Of a stretch of 64,000 bases of DNA, positions 35,314 through 47,035 are shown one piece after another. The DNA lies in assembly GCA_930367205.1 (NCBI GenBank), contig OV884011.1:44839754-44903753 (forward strand). Reading direction: 5' to 3'. The translations under genes were made by a program, and so were the position numbers. Source of the stretch: Acanthosoma haemorrhoidale (taxonomy: Eukaryota; Arthropoda; Insecta; Hemiptera; Acanthosomatidae). The notes under the pieces were generated by a model that was not told the origin of the DNA, did no database searches, and saw only the letters and a program-made list of their open reading frames with translations. Numbering within the stretch: the first letter of the stretch is position 1; the number at the start of each line of letters is the position of its first letter.

Positions 35314-37040
35314 ATGTTATTTTTCGGTTCTTTTATTTTACAGAAACCTTTTGCCATGGTCTTGCATCCCCATAAAATAAGTTCTGAGACACTAAGTAAA
35401 CTTCAGCATCTTAAGTTTTCACAGTTGTCTCTTCATGAGAAAGTCACGGTTAAGAAAAGAGGTCGCTCAACACCTGATATTCTAATATCTCAGGCAGGCA
35501 TAAGCTACAACAAGAAATATATTCGTAGCTTTAATTCTGAATGGTACCAATGGAAAAGATAGTGGATTAAAAAATGCACTGCTTTACACCCTGTTTTTGC
35601 TGTTTGGTGGTGATGTAACTTGGACAAAAGATGGTTTTATAAATATAAACAAAATAAACGAAAAAACTGAAAAGCATGAGAAGACAAAAGAGCACATTCA
35701 TAAAGTTGTTTCACTGTCACCGGGGGGAGTGACTTATTGAAACGCTTTCAATCAATGAGCATAATATAAATGTTAAAAATAACCGTGAAATTTTGTCCTA
35801 AATATTAGACTGTACTTTCTTTTGTGGAAAATTTGACCTTACGTGGACATGATGAAAACGACAATTCAGTAATCCAGGGGTATTTAGAGGATTAGTAAAT
35901 TTAGAATCTAAATTAGATTCAGATTTGAAGACTCACGTAGAAGCCAGTGCGGTCTTCAAAGGTGCTTTTAAAACCATTCACGATGAGATACTTGACTGCC
36001 TTCTACAAATATGTCATGAGGAGATAAGAACGGAATGTAAAAAAGCTTCCTTTGTAGCTATCATGGCAGATGGTAGTTGAGATGTTACGGAACACACTCG
36101 AATGGTCCTTGTTCTATGGCACTTATTTAATGGAGAAATATTTGAGTGTTTGGGGGTTCTTTATTCCAGAAAACCAAACTGAAGATGGCATATCAAAGAG
36201 TAGAACAATTGAACATAATCTTTCAAGGAAATGGAGCAGGAATTCCAGCAAAAATAAAAACAGTTTATAGTAATGCACATTGTATTTACTGTTATGCACA
36301 TCAACTTAAATACTAATGAGAAATGCAGCCAGTATTACACGAATCACAAGAATATTTGTCTCTAACATTCTGGGCATTCCAAGATTCTTCGCAAGATAAC
36401 CACAACGTCTCGCCATTTCTCAAGAAGCATATTGAAGTCAGCATACCACGTCCATCCTCTACAAGGTATAACTTCGATATACAGACCAAAAACAGAGCTC
36501 ATGAAATACCTTTCCATACCTTCCAAATACTCCATTACTAAAATACAGTCAACATCCAGTGCAGATCCAAACATTGCAGAAGCAAAGTGAATTTTAAAAT
36601 ACCTGAATGATGATAATTTTAAGTTTTGGTTAAAGCTTTTCCATTGGGTTATGCCTTAGGTTGAAATAATTTACAACCAAATGCAATCTCAAGAAATTAG
36701 AGTGAACTGAAGCAACAACCGACAACTGAATTATATCCCATGATTTCCAAAGAAATCCTCGAAACTGCACTAAAAGTATTCTATTGTAGGTCTGATATTC
36801 ATAAATATGGCAAATTTATCTTGGAAAATAATCTAGATGATGTTCTTAGTGAAATTACAAAACTGATAAAAATCGTCTTGACAGTTCCCATGACTATATC
36901 AAAGGCAGAATGCTGCTTTTCAACATTGAAAGAATAACAACTTTTTTAAGAAGCGCTATGAATTTGGAAAGACTAAATGCGCTGCCAGTCCTTCAATGAA
37001 GATAAATTTTCTCAGTTGTCATTCTGAGAGCAAGGAGGAA
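35314..37040 (+). pseudogene. hAT-like (ZMYM1-like) transposase relic
   Basis: The zinc-binding region at 35314-35700 is followed by interrupted frames with THVEASAVFKGAFKTIHDEI and CKKASFVAIMADGS (about 35940-36078), an RNase H-like transposase start with a stop immediately after the Asp-Gly-Ser. A C-terminal segment at 36740-36937 reads IKIVLTVPMTISKAECCFST, the hAT dimerisation motif. Many stops and frame changes make it dead. This copy is the intact parent of the piece at 32936. Confidence 0.65.
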
Positions 37041-37229
37041 AGGAGCAAATTAAAACAATAAGAATAGATTTAATTTTTAAATGAAATGATCAACGATCAA
37101 TTTAGTTTCAAGTGAGTGAAAAATGTTTGATTATGCTATTTTATCATGTTTTTGAATACATTATCTTTTTAGACAAGTTTGTTTCTTTTCACAACATTTT
37201 AAAACAAATGCTAAACATTTTATGGGCAG

Positions 37230-37450
37230 CTTGCTCACTAATTTTAGCTACCAGCCGCCACTCGTTCCCACGGGTGATCATCGTCGATAAAATCTCTTTT
37301 CCGTGTCGCTTTCAACAAGGTCCTTCCACAAGCACAGAATGGGCACATGCATTTGGATCTCTTCTCTAAAGCAGTAGGATGTGGATACCACAACGGGATT
37401 CGAACCCTAGGCCAGTAGCACTGTCTAGTGCTCTACCAACTAGACTTCAC
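37230..37450 (-). repeat. tRNA-like SINE or tRNA pseudogene
   Basis: The minus strand has a box A-like TAGTTGGTAGAGC (37442-37430) and a box B GGTTCGAATCC (37406-37396) at tRNA spacing. The anticodon stem is imperfect and the base before the putative anticodon is not T, so it is not a good functional tRNA. The following 150 bases on the minus strand may be a SINE body. Confidence 0.4.
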
Positions 37451-38371
37451 CACTATTCACTGATAATATATTGCATCTACCTACTCTTGATATAGTAATG
37501 TATTATTCTTTCAGATGAATTAAATATTTAGCTAAGAAAACAATGAAGATCTGTTGCGTTGAACACAACTAAATCTATTTCTTCAATTAGTTATGTTTAT
37601 TTCAGCAACAAAACTGACTTAAGACAGAACGTGCAGCTGAAAACGATTTTCGAAACGGAACGAATCTACAATGCCCGACAGTTTTTAAAACCAACCGGTG
37701 CTATTTGTAAACACCGCGCAAGTGCAATATGCAAGATTTTGAATTCGATTCACAGCAGTATACATTATTTATTCTCCAATCCCATTCCTCATCCTAAAAC
37801 AAATTTATTTTTATTTTATTTTATATACAATTAGATAGAAAAATAGGCCATATAACCCAAACTTTTGTTTTGCACATGACACCACGTTTCTTAGATCCAG
37901 TCTTTATCCCACCAACCATATTACGTATACGCTGTACAAATCATCATACTATTGACTTTTGGCATACTAAGATATGAATGAAAGATAATGTGAAGAAGTT
38001 CCTTGGTTTCTCCTTTGTCTTAAACATCAAAGGCGCGAATTTAGGGAAAACGACAGGAGGTGGTACGTAAATGGCTTATATAAAACTTAATAATCTAACC
38101 AAATGATTTTACGATTTACTTCAAAGAAAAAACGATTAGACGAATTATGTCTGTTTATGTAATGCCCACCTTTTGAACTCGTATGTATTTAGTGAAGAGA
38201 TAGCGAGTAATCTAAATTGATTCATGCAAATTAAATTATTAAGGTTTCAACTTCTTTAGTTATCCGCTAAAATAGTAAATGAACGTTCGACAAACGATCT
38301 CGCATACTCTTTACTATATAAATAAACATGAGAATGCTGATTCCTGTGTATTTGCTCAGGCTCCTCTTGGA
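37451..38371. other. intergenic region upstream of LQG gene 4
   Basis: Nothing recognised apart from a second TATA-like TATATAAATA at 38315. Confidence 0.3.
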
Positions 38372-38412
38372 ACAGCTGATTGGTACAGTCACATGAAAAA
38401 AAATATATATAA
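38372..38412 (+). promoter_or_regulatory. core promoter of LQG gene 4: E-box-like ACAGCTG and TATA box
   Basis: ACAGCTG lies at 38372-38378 and TATATATAA at 38404-38412. The ATG begins 49 bases after the start of the TATA box. Confidence 0.5.
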
Positions 38413-38452
38413 CAACATAAGGATAGAAAAGATCTTATTTCGTCTGCACAAG

Positions 38453-40953
38453 ATGAAGGTGTGCAGGATACTTTTGTGCCTGACGTTCCTCCAGGGTTCT
38501 GTGGTTCGAGGACAGAGTATGCAGAGCATCATCGATTTGCTTCTGGAAGGTATATCTAATAGCCACTGATGGAAGACCATCATTAAGGTCATATCATAAT
38601 CAAAATAAAAGTGTTGATAGTTTATCTTACAGTTAGGTAATTTACTTTGGCAAAGCTTCTACAGGGATACTTTATAAATACAATGAACAATAAAAGGGCA
38701 TCATCAAAAATCAATCGCCAATGTTAATTAACAACCCATAACGCTAAATATACATATATCAGTTCACGAACATTACAACTCAAATACATTTGATTAAACA
38801 ACAAATTATTGCTTTAGCACCCTCGATCATCAAATCGACTACTATATCAATTAAAAAAAAATCTGGATTTTCTTAGTGTAATTAATTAGTTCAACCAGTC
38901 TTTCCTATTCAGGTAGCCAATAATGTATATTGAACTCATTAAAAAAAATTCTTCTAAAAAAATCATAAGTGTTTTTGACTGCTCATATAATATATATTAC
39001 TTGCCTTGAATATTACTGAAGTAAGTTTTAATGACGAGTGTCAGGTCGTCACGGGGGGGGGGCCTAGTTACCCTAGCCCTAGTGACGAAGTGAGGGTTGA
39101 TTAGGTTATGGCCTCGACATTGCTTCATAACGGGTCTTACTAATGTACTATCTGATTCCATATTTGATAGGTATGTGCCCCAACAATGCACTATGTTCAG
39201 GTGAAGAGGTATAGGGTAGGTATTGTAGGTAGTTTATGTGGTCTTGGAATGACCACGAATTCACACTAGGTATCTGAGGGTAGGCGATCCCAAAGGCGAG
39301 TGTGAACCGCAGAGAGGCAGACTGAATTGCCGTGGGAGACACTACTAGGTAAAGTTTGTAGAGCCACGACAACCGTTGTCCGCGAGGGAGAGGTCTCTCC
39401 CAAGGAGGGACCCTAGTTTTAGCGAGATGAAGGTAGAGAATTCCACTAGGAGAGTGTGGGGTCTGACAAGGCCGGACTAAAACATAGCGAGCTTAGGAAG
39501 AGAGATCCCGAGGTTTTCATAAATGAGAAGGCCAAATCTTGAAACATCAGTCCAGCTGCAAGTCCACCAGTCAGAGAGCTGTAGTTAGAATGATTTACAG
39601 GCCAAAACCCGGCCCTATTTATAGTAAGTGGTGGCTTCTCAGTAGCCAATGATCTGAGGCGTTATTCTGACCAACCATACCGCAGGGTTGCGATGACGCT
39701 TTGTTCTAGGCAGTGACCCACCGGGGCCTGGGTCACTTGCCACCTGCTTTTCCCTTCCAGGGCCTCTGACTAGTTTTTTGCAGCTGCGTCGTTTATTGTT
39801 TACAACATTTACACTGGTATGACTTATAATTTGGTAATGTTTTTTACATTTGTTTAAATTAATTTACAACATATTATAACCAATTTACAATATATATACA
39901 ATAGAGTATAGGGTGATTTGTCTTATGTAGTTAGCGGTTGCTACAACCAGTTATAGCTAGCTAGTATGATTCCTCCTTTTCGGATTGCATGGCTTAGATT
40001 ACAAGAAATTTTTTTTTTTATTTTTGTCTAAATTCTACAAGAAATAAAAATATAATGTTGGGACTTGTGACAGTGTCATTTCTAATAAAGCAACACTTTT
40101 CTAATCAAAAACACAAGAAAAATAAATTTATAAACACATTTTTTCATTATGTGTAGACTCTATTTAAACCAAAGAAAATATAATTATTATTATTTATGTT
40201 CAGTAATTTTATATACCCACCCGTGATTTTAATTGAATTAGAAAAGGCGGCGAAAGTGGGTGCCACCCCAGGTGGCAAAAACTCTGTGCCCAACTGTCTT
40301 TACTTACAGAGAAGGAACACAAATATTATTCCAACTATGACACGTAGCTATCATTGAACGGCATCTTCAAGGGTAGTTGTTCTGAAAAGAGATAGGCTGC
40401 AGTTGCCTGACTATGCAAGAAAAGACGTTAGATTGTGGTCTTTAAGGTTCTGGGTGAATCTCAAGAATGACCTTTCGGCTTCAAAACCTAGCAATGAAGA
40501 GCTGAAAGGAAATATTCGTGGTATACCCAAAGCCACGTGCCTTATCCACTGGAGAGTGCTTAGACCAAGTAGTGTTTTAGAGAGCATTGGTGAATGGTAC
40601 TTATACTAATTAAGTAGAAGAGTTTGCCTGTAGTGAATGTTAGTAGGAGTATTTGTATGAAATATAAGTCTATTGTTCATTTGTCTTAGACTTTGTAACG
40701 ATTCTTTATGGTACAGCATAAGTTATATGTTACAGCCTACGATTCTTACCAGAATAGCCATAGCTTCGACCCTTTGGCCATTTCCTCACCCACCAGAAAC
40801 TTTGACGAACTATACGATCTTGTCGAGACACTACCCATCGGAACTGGAAGGTCTGGCGTTAATCCTCCATCACCACTGTCTCCATCTTCTCCTCCATCTG
40901 CAAAGATGCCCTGGGGAATGCCATGGGGTACTCTGACACCATATTTTGGCTGA
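38453..40953 (+). CDS. LQG-family small secreted protein 4, divergent (two exons)
   Basis: Exon 1 is 38453-38549 and exon 2 is 40736-40953, with a 2186-bp GT-AG phase-1 intron (GTATAT...TTACAG) holding a solo BEL-type LTR. The product is 104 residues. Exon 1 encodes MKVCRILLCLTFLQGSVVRG, a signal peptide with FLQG in place of LLQG. Exon 2 begins AYDSYQNSHSFDPLAISSPT, then FDELYDLVETLPIGTGRSG and a Pro/Ser tail ending KMPWGMPWGTLTPYFG. The position of the intron, the Ala-Tyr start and GRSG support membership, although the helix region is much altered. An in-frame start upstream at 38279 was not chosen because it precedes the nearer TATA box. Confidence 0.7.
39039..39945 (-). mobile_element. 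solo BEL/Pao-type LTR in an intron
   Basis: The + strand begins TGTCAGGTCGTCACG and ends CGGTTGCTACA, the reverse complement of the LTR ends. It is flanked by ACGAG (39034-39038) and ACCAG (39946-39950), a 5-base duplication with one mismatch. It is 907 bp, longer than the copy at 6839 because the middle is variable. It lies in the intron of LQG gene 4. Confidence 0.75.
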
Positions 40954-40969
40954 GTAAATTGTAATACAT

Positions 40970-40975
40970 AATAAA
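40970..40975 (+). terminator. polyadenylation signal of LQG gene 4
   Basis: AATAAA 17 bases after the stop codon. Confidence 0.6.
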
Positions 40976-41757
40976 AAAGAACTATGTGCATAAAGTGCAG
41001 TTTTTTCATCCCATTTTTGTTTTCCATTCCATTTCCATCATACTTAAGATGTTGTTTTGGGATGACCTTGAACAATTTCACCCTAGTTTCTTTATAGTTT
41101 TAATGAAATCCCTCCTTAAATCTACTAGTTCCTTGATTGGCTCATAGCTGTATTTACCTTGCATAACTCAATCATCCAAGTCTGTTGCGCAAAATATTTG
41201 CAGATAAATATGAAATAGATGATAACTGGTTTTTATTTGCACCATGGAAAAATGTATCTTTTAACAATATCTAAATGAAGAAAACCTAAAACTGCGATAT
41301 ATAAGACCGCCAAGGTAGATCAAACCACATAATTATAAGAGATAACATTACATCCAATATTATAATCAAATTCTAACTTCGTTGTAGAAGGCGAAATTAC
41401 AAAAATAATATAATTACATGCCGCCAAACATTTCGATTTCCCTCATTCATTTCTCTTCTAATTCAATCACTTCAAGGTGTATCAGATAAGCGTGGGATGA
41501 TAATGATTCTTTACTTGAATTTTTTTACGTTTTGTTTAGTAAAGGAAATATTGTCTTTGCACGTTATATTCAGGCGATCTGCATTACTCGGGCAGGGTCG
41601 TTTAATGTTCGTAACGTATTCTTGAATTGGCGAGACGTGGAATAATTTTTTGACAGCCTAGTTGTTTTCAGTATTTGTTGCCACCTTAATATAGAATGTA
41701 ATCAGCAGATATTTATGCGTGACCGTTCACAGAAACTGTTTCCTTACTGCATACAAA
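40976..41757. other. intergenic region, nothing recognised
   Basis: No exon, RNA gene or repeat recognised. Confidence 0.3.
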
Positions 41758-41870
41758 TATATAAAGAAGGAAGTGATGCTGCAACTGTTCTGTGTCATCA
41801 CCATCTTCAAGGAAGCTGTGCAGAGGATCGTCCGGAGAAAACTTTAGGGAGCGATCAAAATATCTTCCAG
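41758..41870 (+). pseudogene. possible decayed LQG-family first exon
   Basis: TATATAAAG at 41758-41766 is followed by a frame reading ATVLCHHHLQGSCAED (from 41781), which resembles AVLCIVLLQGAVVNC of LQG gene 2 at both the base and protein level. No ATG begins this frame in the right place, three hydrophobic residues have become His, and no second exon is visible. A Jockey 3' end follows. This reading is tentative. Confidence 0.35.
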
Positions 41871-41924
41871 GTTAGTGGAAAAATCATAAGAAAGGATGTT
41901 AAGAGATGTTAACTAAGAATGTTT

Positions 41925-42245
41925 CTGTGAAGTGCAATGCTAAGCAGACTTGGCACTTTAGTTTTGACGTCTCTCTGGTTCTCGCGCTCTTGGTCAGCCT
42001 CCACTGGCTCGTATCCGGTGACGCGGCTGACGAAGGAGCGTAGGGGACTTCCCAAGACTCCGCTTCCTCTTTCGCATGCGAGGGAGGTGACAACCATGTG
42101 GACTTGGGAGGTCTCTGGGCTGTTTGTAAATACTGTATGAATGAGCGAGTAAATGATTATTGTAAATTTAGTATGAATTTATCTCAATTACTTATTGCCT
42201 CAGGCAATCAGGCAGATTGTAATTTTAGCACAATAAAGAAGTTAT
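41925..42245 (+). mobile_element. Jockey-type LINE 3' end
   Basis: It matches the shared 3' untranslated region, with TCTCGCGCTCTTGGTCAGCC, ATGAATGAGCGAGT and a final ACAATAAAG. A short (TA)n tract follows. Confidence 0.7.
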
Positions 42246-42907
42246 ATATATATATATAAAGATTCTGTCCATCGTACGTTGCAATTTACCAATTGTGTCG
42301 ATAAATAAATTCGCATCTTGCCCTGAAGTACAAAAGCATGACTTCTAATTTTTATTTCAGTATTATTGAAGTGATTTGGAGAATGTGAAATTTTCTTGTA
42401 ACTTTTAAAATTCAATTTGGCCTAGTAACTTTAACGTTGCAACCGACATTTTGTTGTATGTAGTTAATAATAAAATGATTATTCTGTTGAAATTATAAAC
42501 TAACCATTGACCAAGATAACAATGTAAATTATAAATGAAAAGCTCTAATAATTTCTTAATCAAATTTAATGCTCTGTGCAGAGACGTCATTATTACTTTA
42601 AGATCGCCAATTTTTTAAATACTACATTTCAACATTAATATCATTGTAACAGAACATGTAGGTGTAGCATTAGAATTTTATTTTAGGGATTGAAAGTGAG
42701 TTCTAGAGAAAGTGAGTTAGTTCAAACAACTCTCTTTTTTTTAATTGAGTACATTTATACGGTATACGCGGGGATTATAAACATAAACAGGTTAGAGACA
42801 GAACGCCAATGAAATTAGAAAAAAATTGGAAAACATATTGGATTAAATAAAAAAAAATTGAAAAGAAAATTTTAATTCCAGAAATCGGTCTAAATGTAAA
42901 TGTGTTA
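42246..42907. other. spacer, nothing recognised
   Basis: AT-rich; no gene or repeat recognised. Confidence 0.3.
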
Positions 42908-43782
42908 CACGTCCCAGAATTAACGCAAGATTTGAATTTGCCACCATTTGTGCAGTAAAGTGCTGGCAACCCTAAAAAAAAAAATTGACAGCTGACAGTT
43001 TAGGGTTAGTAAAAATGGAGTGTTAAACGATAGAACAACGTGTCTTTATTGTTGAACATTATCTCAAAAATAATGAAAATTTGTCGGCCGTAGTTCGAAA
43101 ATTTCATAAAAAATATGGTCGGAATAGTGTTTTGACTTCATCAACTGTGAAGAGATTAATTGAAAAATTTAGGGAGACTGGATCAGTTGAAGACAATAAA
43201 CACACTGGTCGTTTAAAAACAAGCCGTTCAAATGTCAATATCAAAGCAGTGCGTGAGAGTATTGTTGAAAATCCAGGAACATCAATTCGGCGTCGTAAAC
43301 ATAGTTCTTTGTGCCGAAATTGGATGATATTGATGTGGCCAATATGTGGTTTCAACAAGATTGTGCCACATGCCATACATACCATGAAACAATTCAAATA
43401 TTGCATGAGACATTTCCAGGTCGTGTACTCTCTCGTTTCGGTGATCAGAATTGGCCCCCTAGATCGTGTGATTTGACACCTTTAGATTTCTTTTTATGGG
43501 GTTATTTGAAGTCAAAGGTGTATGTCAACAAGCCCACATCCACCCATGAGGACATTCAACGCTGCATCAACAAAATTCAACCACATTTATGCCAAATGGT
43601 CATGGAAAATTTAGAAAAAAGAGTGCGTATGTGCCAGTTAAGTCGTGGAGGCCATTTGCCCCATGTGTTATTCCATAAATAACCCTATCCTATTTACTTA
43701 ATAATTCAATAAAAAAATAACAAAAATATTAAAAACCGTGTTTTCTATTTAATTAAAATCTTGCGTTAATTCTGGGACACCC
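42908..43782 (+). mobile_element. Tc1/mariner element, internally deleted
   Basis: Terminal inverted repeats of about 25 bases share GTCCCAGAATTAACGCAAGA (42911-42930) and its reverse complement (ending about 43779). TA dinucleotides flank both ends (42906-42907 and 43783-43784). The element is 875 bp, about two-thirds of the usual length for this superfamily. Confidence 0.8.
43015..43682 (+). pseudogene. mariner-type transposase with central deletion
   Basis: The first frame encodes the DNA-binding part (from about 43033, with FIVEHYLKNNENLSAVVRKF and TVKRLIEKFRETGSVED). A jump into a second frame (43311-43682) gives MWFQQDCATCHT, DLTPLDFFLWGYLKSKVY and a C terminus SRGGHLPHVLFHK. The segment with the first catalytic Asp is missing, and the two parts are in different frames. 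There are 41 residues between the Asp of QQD and the Asp of PLD, as in DD41D-type Tc1/mariner groups. It is not functional. Confidence 0.8.
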
Positions 43783-43784
43783 TA

Positions 43785-45470
43785 TATTAGAACTCTTCTA
43801 AATACAGAAATTAATTAAAAATTTAATAAATAAAACTATGATTAAAAGAAATAAAATGAAACAACGATAAAATTGATCTAAAGAAAAAATTAATCAATTT
43901 ATTTTGTTTAATTAGTTAATTGAACAAATATAATAGCTAAAAGGCAAAAAAGTGGCCATCATAAATAAAACAATGTTAATTATAATTATTATAAATTAAT
44001 GGTTACTTTTTTAAAATTAATTATAAAGACATTATTTATTTAATACGACAATTATATTTTATGATAGTGATGTTATTTTTAGCGTCCTTTTCGGATCAAA
44101 AATAGAAATTTACCATAATACACTTTTAATTACTTCTTTGAATGACAATTCCACAAAGTCCTAACGCACATTACAAGTACCATCGGGACATAAAATGAAA
44201 TTATCCAATAAAATATCAAACCTCTAAGTCAAATAGGGATGGAGTTGGGATGACGATTTTTAAAAGTTTTTATGAGTTTTCATAATTATAGTACAAAGAA
44301 GTCCCATATGTAATATAAATTATTGACGAGAACAACAAGATATTTATTTTGACACCCCGCTCAATACGACAGGAAAATATTTATTTTGTATTACAAAGTA
44401 ATCCAACATTATTTTTATGGGTATGATTTTATCTTTAGCATCCTCAGGGCATTAAATGAAACTACCATACAACACATACAAGGTTTTGTATTAAATCCTT
44501 AGTGTTTTGTTAGGATAATCTACAATTGGAGCAATCCTCGATTCTCGAGATTATATTATTATAACTGGATCCAATAAGCGTTTGCTCTGATAAAATATTA
44601 ACGAGCAGCTTATGGTTTATTTCTATTACTTCTCCAAAAGAAGGACTTCTTGCAATTGAACCAATTCAGAAAGTCTGTCTATGTTTTCTATATTAAATAT
44701 TTGTTTTTTATTATAAAGGAATATAGTTAAATCAAATTATTTGTTGAGACGCATAAAATTTCGAATTGGAAATTTTTTGTCTAAAATAAATAAAAAAAGG
44801 GACTTTAGAAAGACCCCCAAGATCCGAAGAAACCATTTTGTGCAGACAGAGAATAGGGTACGGAGGATTCTTATATAGTTAACTACTTCCAGGACTGGTT
44901 CCCTTCCACAAGTGAAGAATGCAACGCTTATAGATCAGGAGAGCGAATCACCCAAGCTTGCCCAAAATTCAACCAAGCACGATTAGGGCACTAGAGGATT
45001 AGGATAAAACTGTCAATATCGATTAAGTTATTAAAATTAATCAAGTTTTATAACAGGATTGTGCTAATTACTGCTGGGGTAGAAGGACTCCCTATGTTTT
45101 AGGAACTGTAATCTAAATATTTGCGGGAAGACGATCTGTATTTTTGAAACTATCCAAGACCAGGCAGGGGTGGAGAAACAGTCAAGAATGACATTGGTCA
45201 GACACTAATTGAGTCTTGCATCGAGAAAGTATAGGCAACTTCTTCTTTAACCAGAAAATGATCCTTAAGAGAACTTTTGAATGTAAGGGAAGAGCAGGAA
45301 GAAGTATCATCGATTATTTTGTATACAGATATATTTTGGGGAAGAAAGGATAAATAGGTCCGCAGCAAGTTCTGCAAGGGGGTCAGGTTGGGAGGTCAAA
45401 TTGACAGAAGATACAGCCTAAATGACACTGGACAACCAGCCTATTGACATGAGCGCAGTCAACTGGGAGG
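43785..45470. other. AT-rich region, nothing recognised
   Basis: No exon or known repeat seen. Confidence 0.3.
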
Positions 45471-45730
45471 AAGAGGTTAAATTTAAGGCCAGCTCGTCAA
45501 ACACTATATTGTATTTGCCATCCTGGATTTTAAAACTGCGATCGACGATTATCTTGTCAGGAGACATAGAGATCCCTTCAGGATGAAACCATTCTCAAGG
45601 GCTACCAGAATGGCTTTCCAAGACCCAAATGAAATCACACGCTTAATGGTTCAAAGTTGGCACCTTTAAAAGCTTGAGCCCCATTCTCTTCAATGTGGTT
45701 ATGGACTTAATGCTTTGATGGCTTTCTTAT
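45471..45730 (+). pseudogene. decayed LINE reverse-transcriptase trace
   Basis: Broken frames read VFAILDFKTAID (like the conserved LDFKAAFD) and SPILFNVVMDLML-like sequence near 45680-45715, in the order expected in LINE reverse transcriptases. Its clade cannot be assigned. Confidence 0.35.
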
Positions 45731-45971
45731 CACCATTCTTTGTGTAAGAATGATTCATATCATGACTGTATCATTCTTCACAAAGTAAAAATGGGAACTT
45801 TGGAACTTATTAATTTAAATGGTATATACTTAATGTGAATCTAACAACTATGGATTTGAATTGGTAAGGACAATATTCATTTAAGGAGACCAAAATGTTT
45901 AAAATTAACAACTATCAATAAAAAAGTAACATATTCTGTACAATGACATTCAATATTGACAGGGAATACTA

Positions 45972-46066
45972 GGGTGGTCTGAAAAGTTTCCAACCTAACA
46001 AAGCTTTTATTTCACTAGCTTTTATTTATTTTATTATCATCTTCATGTTGAGGTCGGAAACTTTTA
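45972..46066. mobile_element. mariner-like MITE, copy 1
   Basis: About 95 bases with terminal repeats GGTGGTCTGAAAAGTTTCC and its approximate reverse complement. It shares its full length with the copies at 48904 and 59782. Confidence 0.7.
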
Positions 46067-46494
46067 GTTAGTTTTTTGTAGATGTCATATTGTATCTGCA
46101 TACTTCAGCGGTCATGAAAATGGTCTGATCGATCTCAATTTTAAAGGAATACTTTGATTCCTCGGATCATGATGATTGGAGTAGGTTAAAATAAAATTTT
46201 GGGAAGTATGAAAAATATTATTAAATGTGAGTCCTGTTTCTCCAACTTGACGGTTTTTCTTTTAAGTTACTGCACTGAAAGAAGGTTTAGGATTAAATAT
46301 TCTAATTTCTTCACATCTGGGATGGAAACATAAAAATAACCTCAAATATTTAAACAAATGTTTGATAGACCATAATCGCTCTGTCGACTAGTCAGAGTCG
46401 ATTTTAATATGATTTTTGCGAATATACTTATTATCCATTAAGTAGCTCAAAATTTGTTTAAATTTTTTGAAAACCTTGGCTACACACCAGAGAA

Positions 46495-47035
46495 TTGACT
46501 TAAAATTTACATCACCAATAGGTTAAACATCAAACCCGAAATCCGATGTAAACAATTTACAAATAAGTAGATTAGACTAGCAACATATACAAAATGGTGA
46601 ACAAAGTACTAAGTAAATAGCAATATAGACTGCTAAGGAAATTGTAAATATAATAAATTGACTTAAAATTTACATCACCAATAGGTTCAACATCACAGCA
46701 TGAATCAAACCCGAAATCCAATGTTAGAAATTTACAAATAATTAGATTATACTAGCAACATATACAAAATCTAATAGTGAAAAAAGTACTAACTATATGT
46801 AATAGTAAATAGCAGTATAGAATACTAAAGTCATGTAAATATAATAAATTGACTTAAAATTTACATCACCAATAGGTTTAACATCACTGCATGATTCAGA
46901 CCCAAAATCTGAAATGTGTATTTCCCAATATTAGAAATTTACAAATAATTAGATTATACTAGCAACATATACAAAATCTAATAGTGAAAAAAGTACTAAC
47001 TATATGTAATAGTAAATAGCAATATAGACAGCTAA
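46495..47035. repeat. short satellite array, three units of 163-191 bp
   Basis: Units begin TTGACTTAAAATTTACATCA at 46495, 46658 and 46849. Each continues with ACCAATAGGTT, a block ending in AGATTA, and ACATATACAAAAT. The second and third units are the most alike. Confidence 0.85.

Larger units (their letters stand above)
33317..35694 (+). repeat. 2378-bp tandem duplication, copy B
   Basis: Copy of 30939-33316. Both the duplication junction and the right end lie at the bases CATTCATA, a shared 8-base microhomology. Confidence 0.95.

Noticed and set aside
37380..37447. Functional tRNA gene
   Set aside because: The anticodon stem and the loop position before the anticodon do not fit a working tRNA; listed as a tRNA-like repeat.
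46495..47035. CRISPR-like array
   Set aside because: Units of 163-191 bases without short direct repeats and unique spacers; this is eukaryotic satellite sequence.
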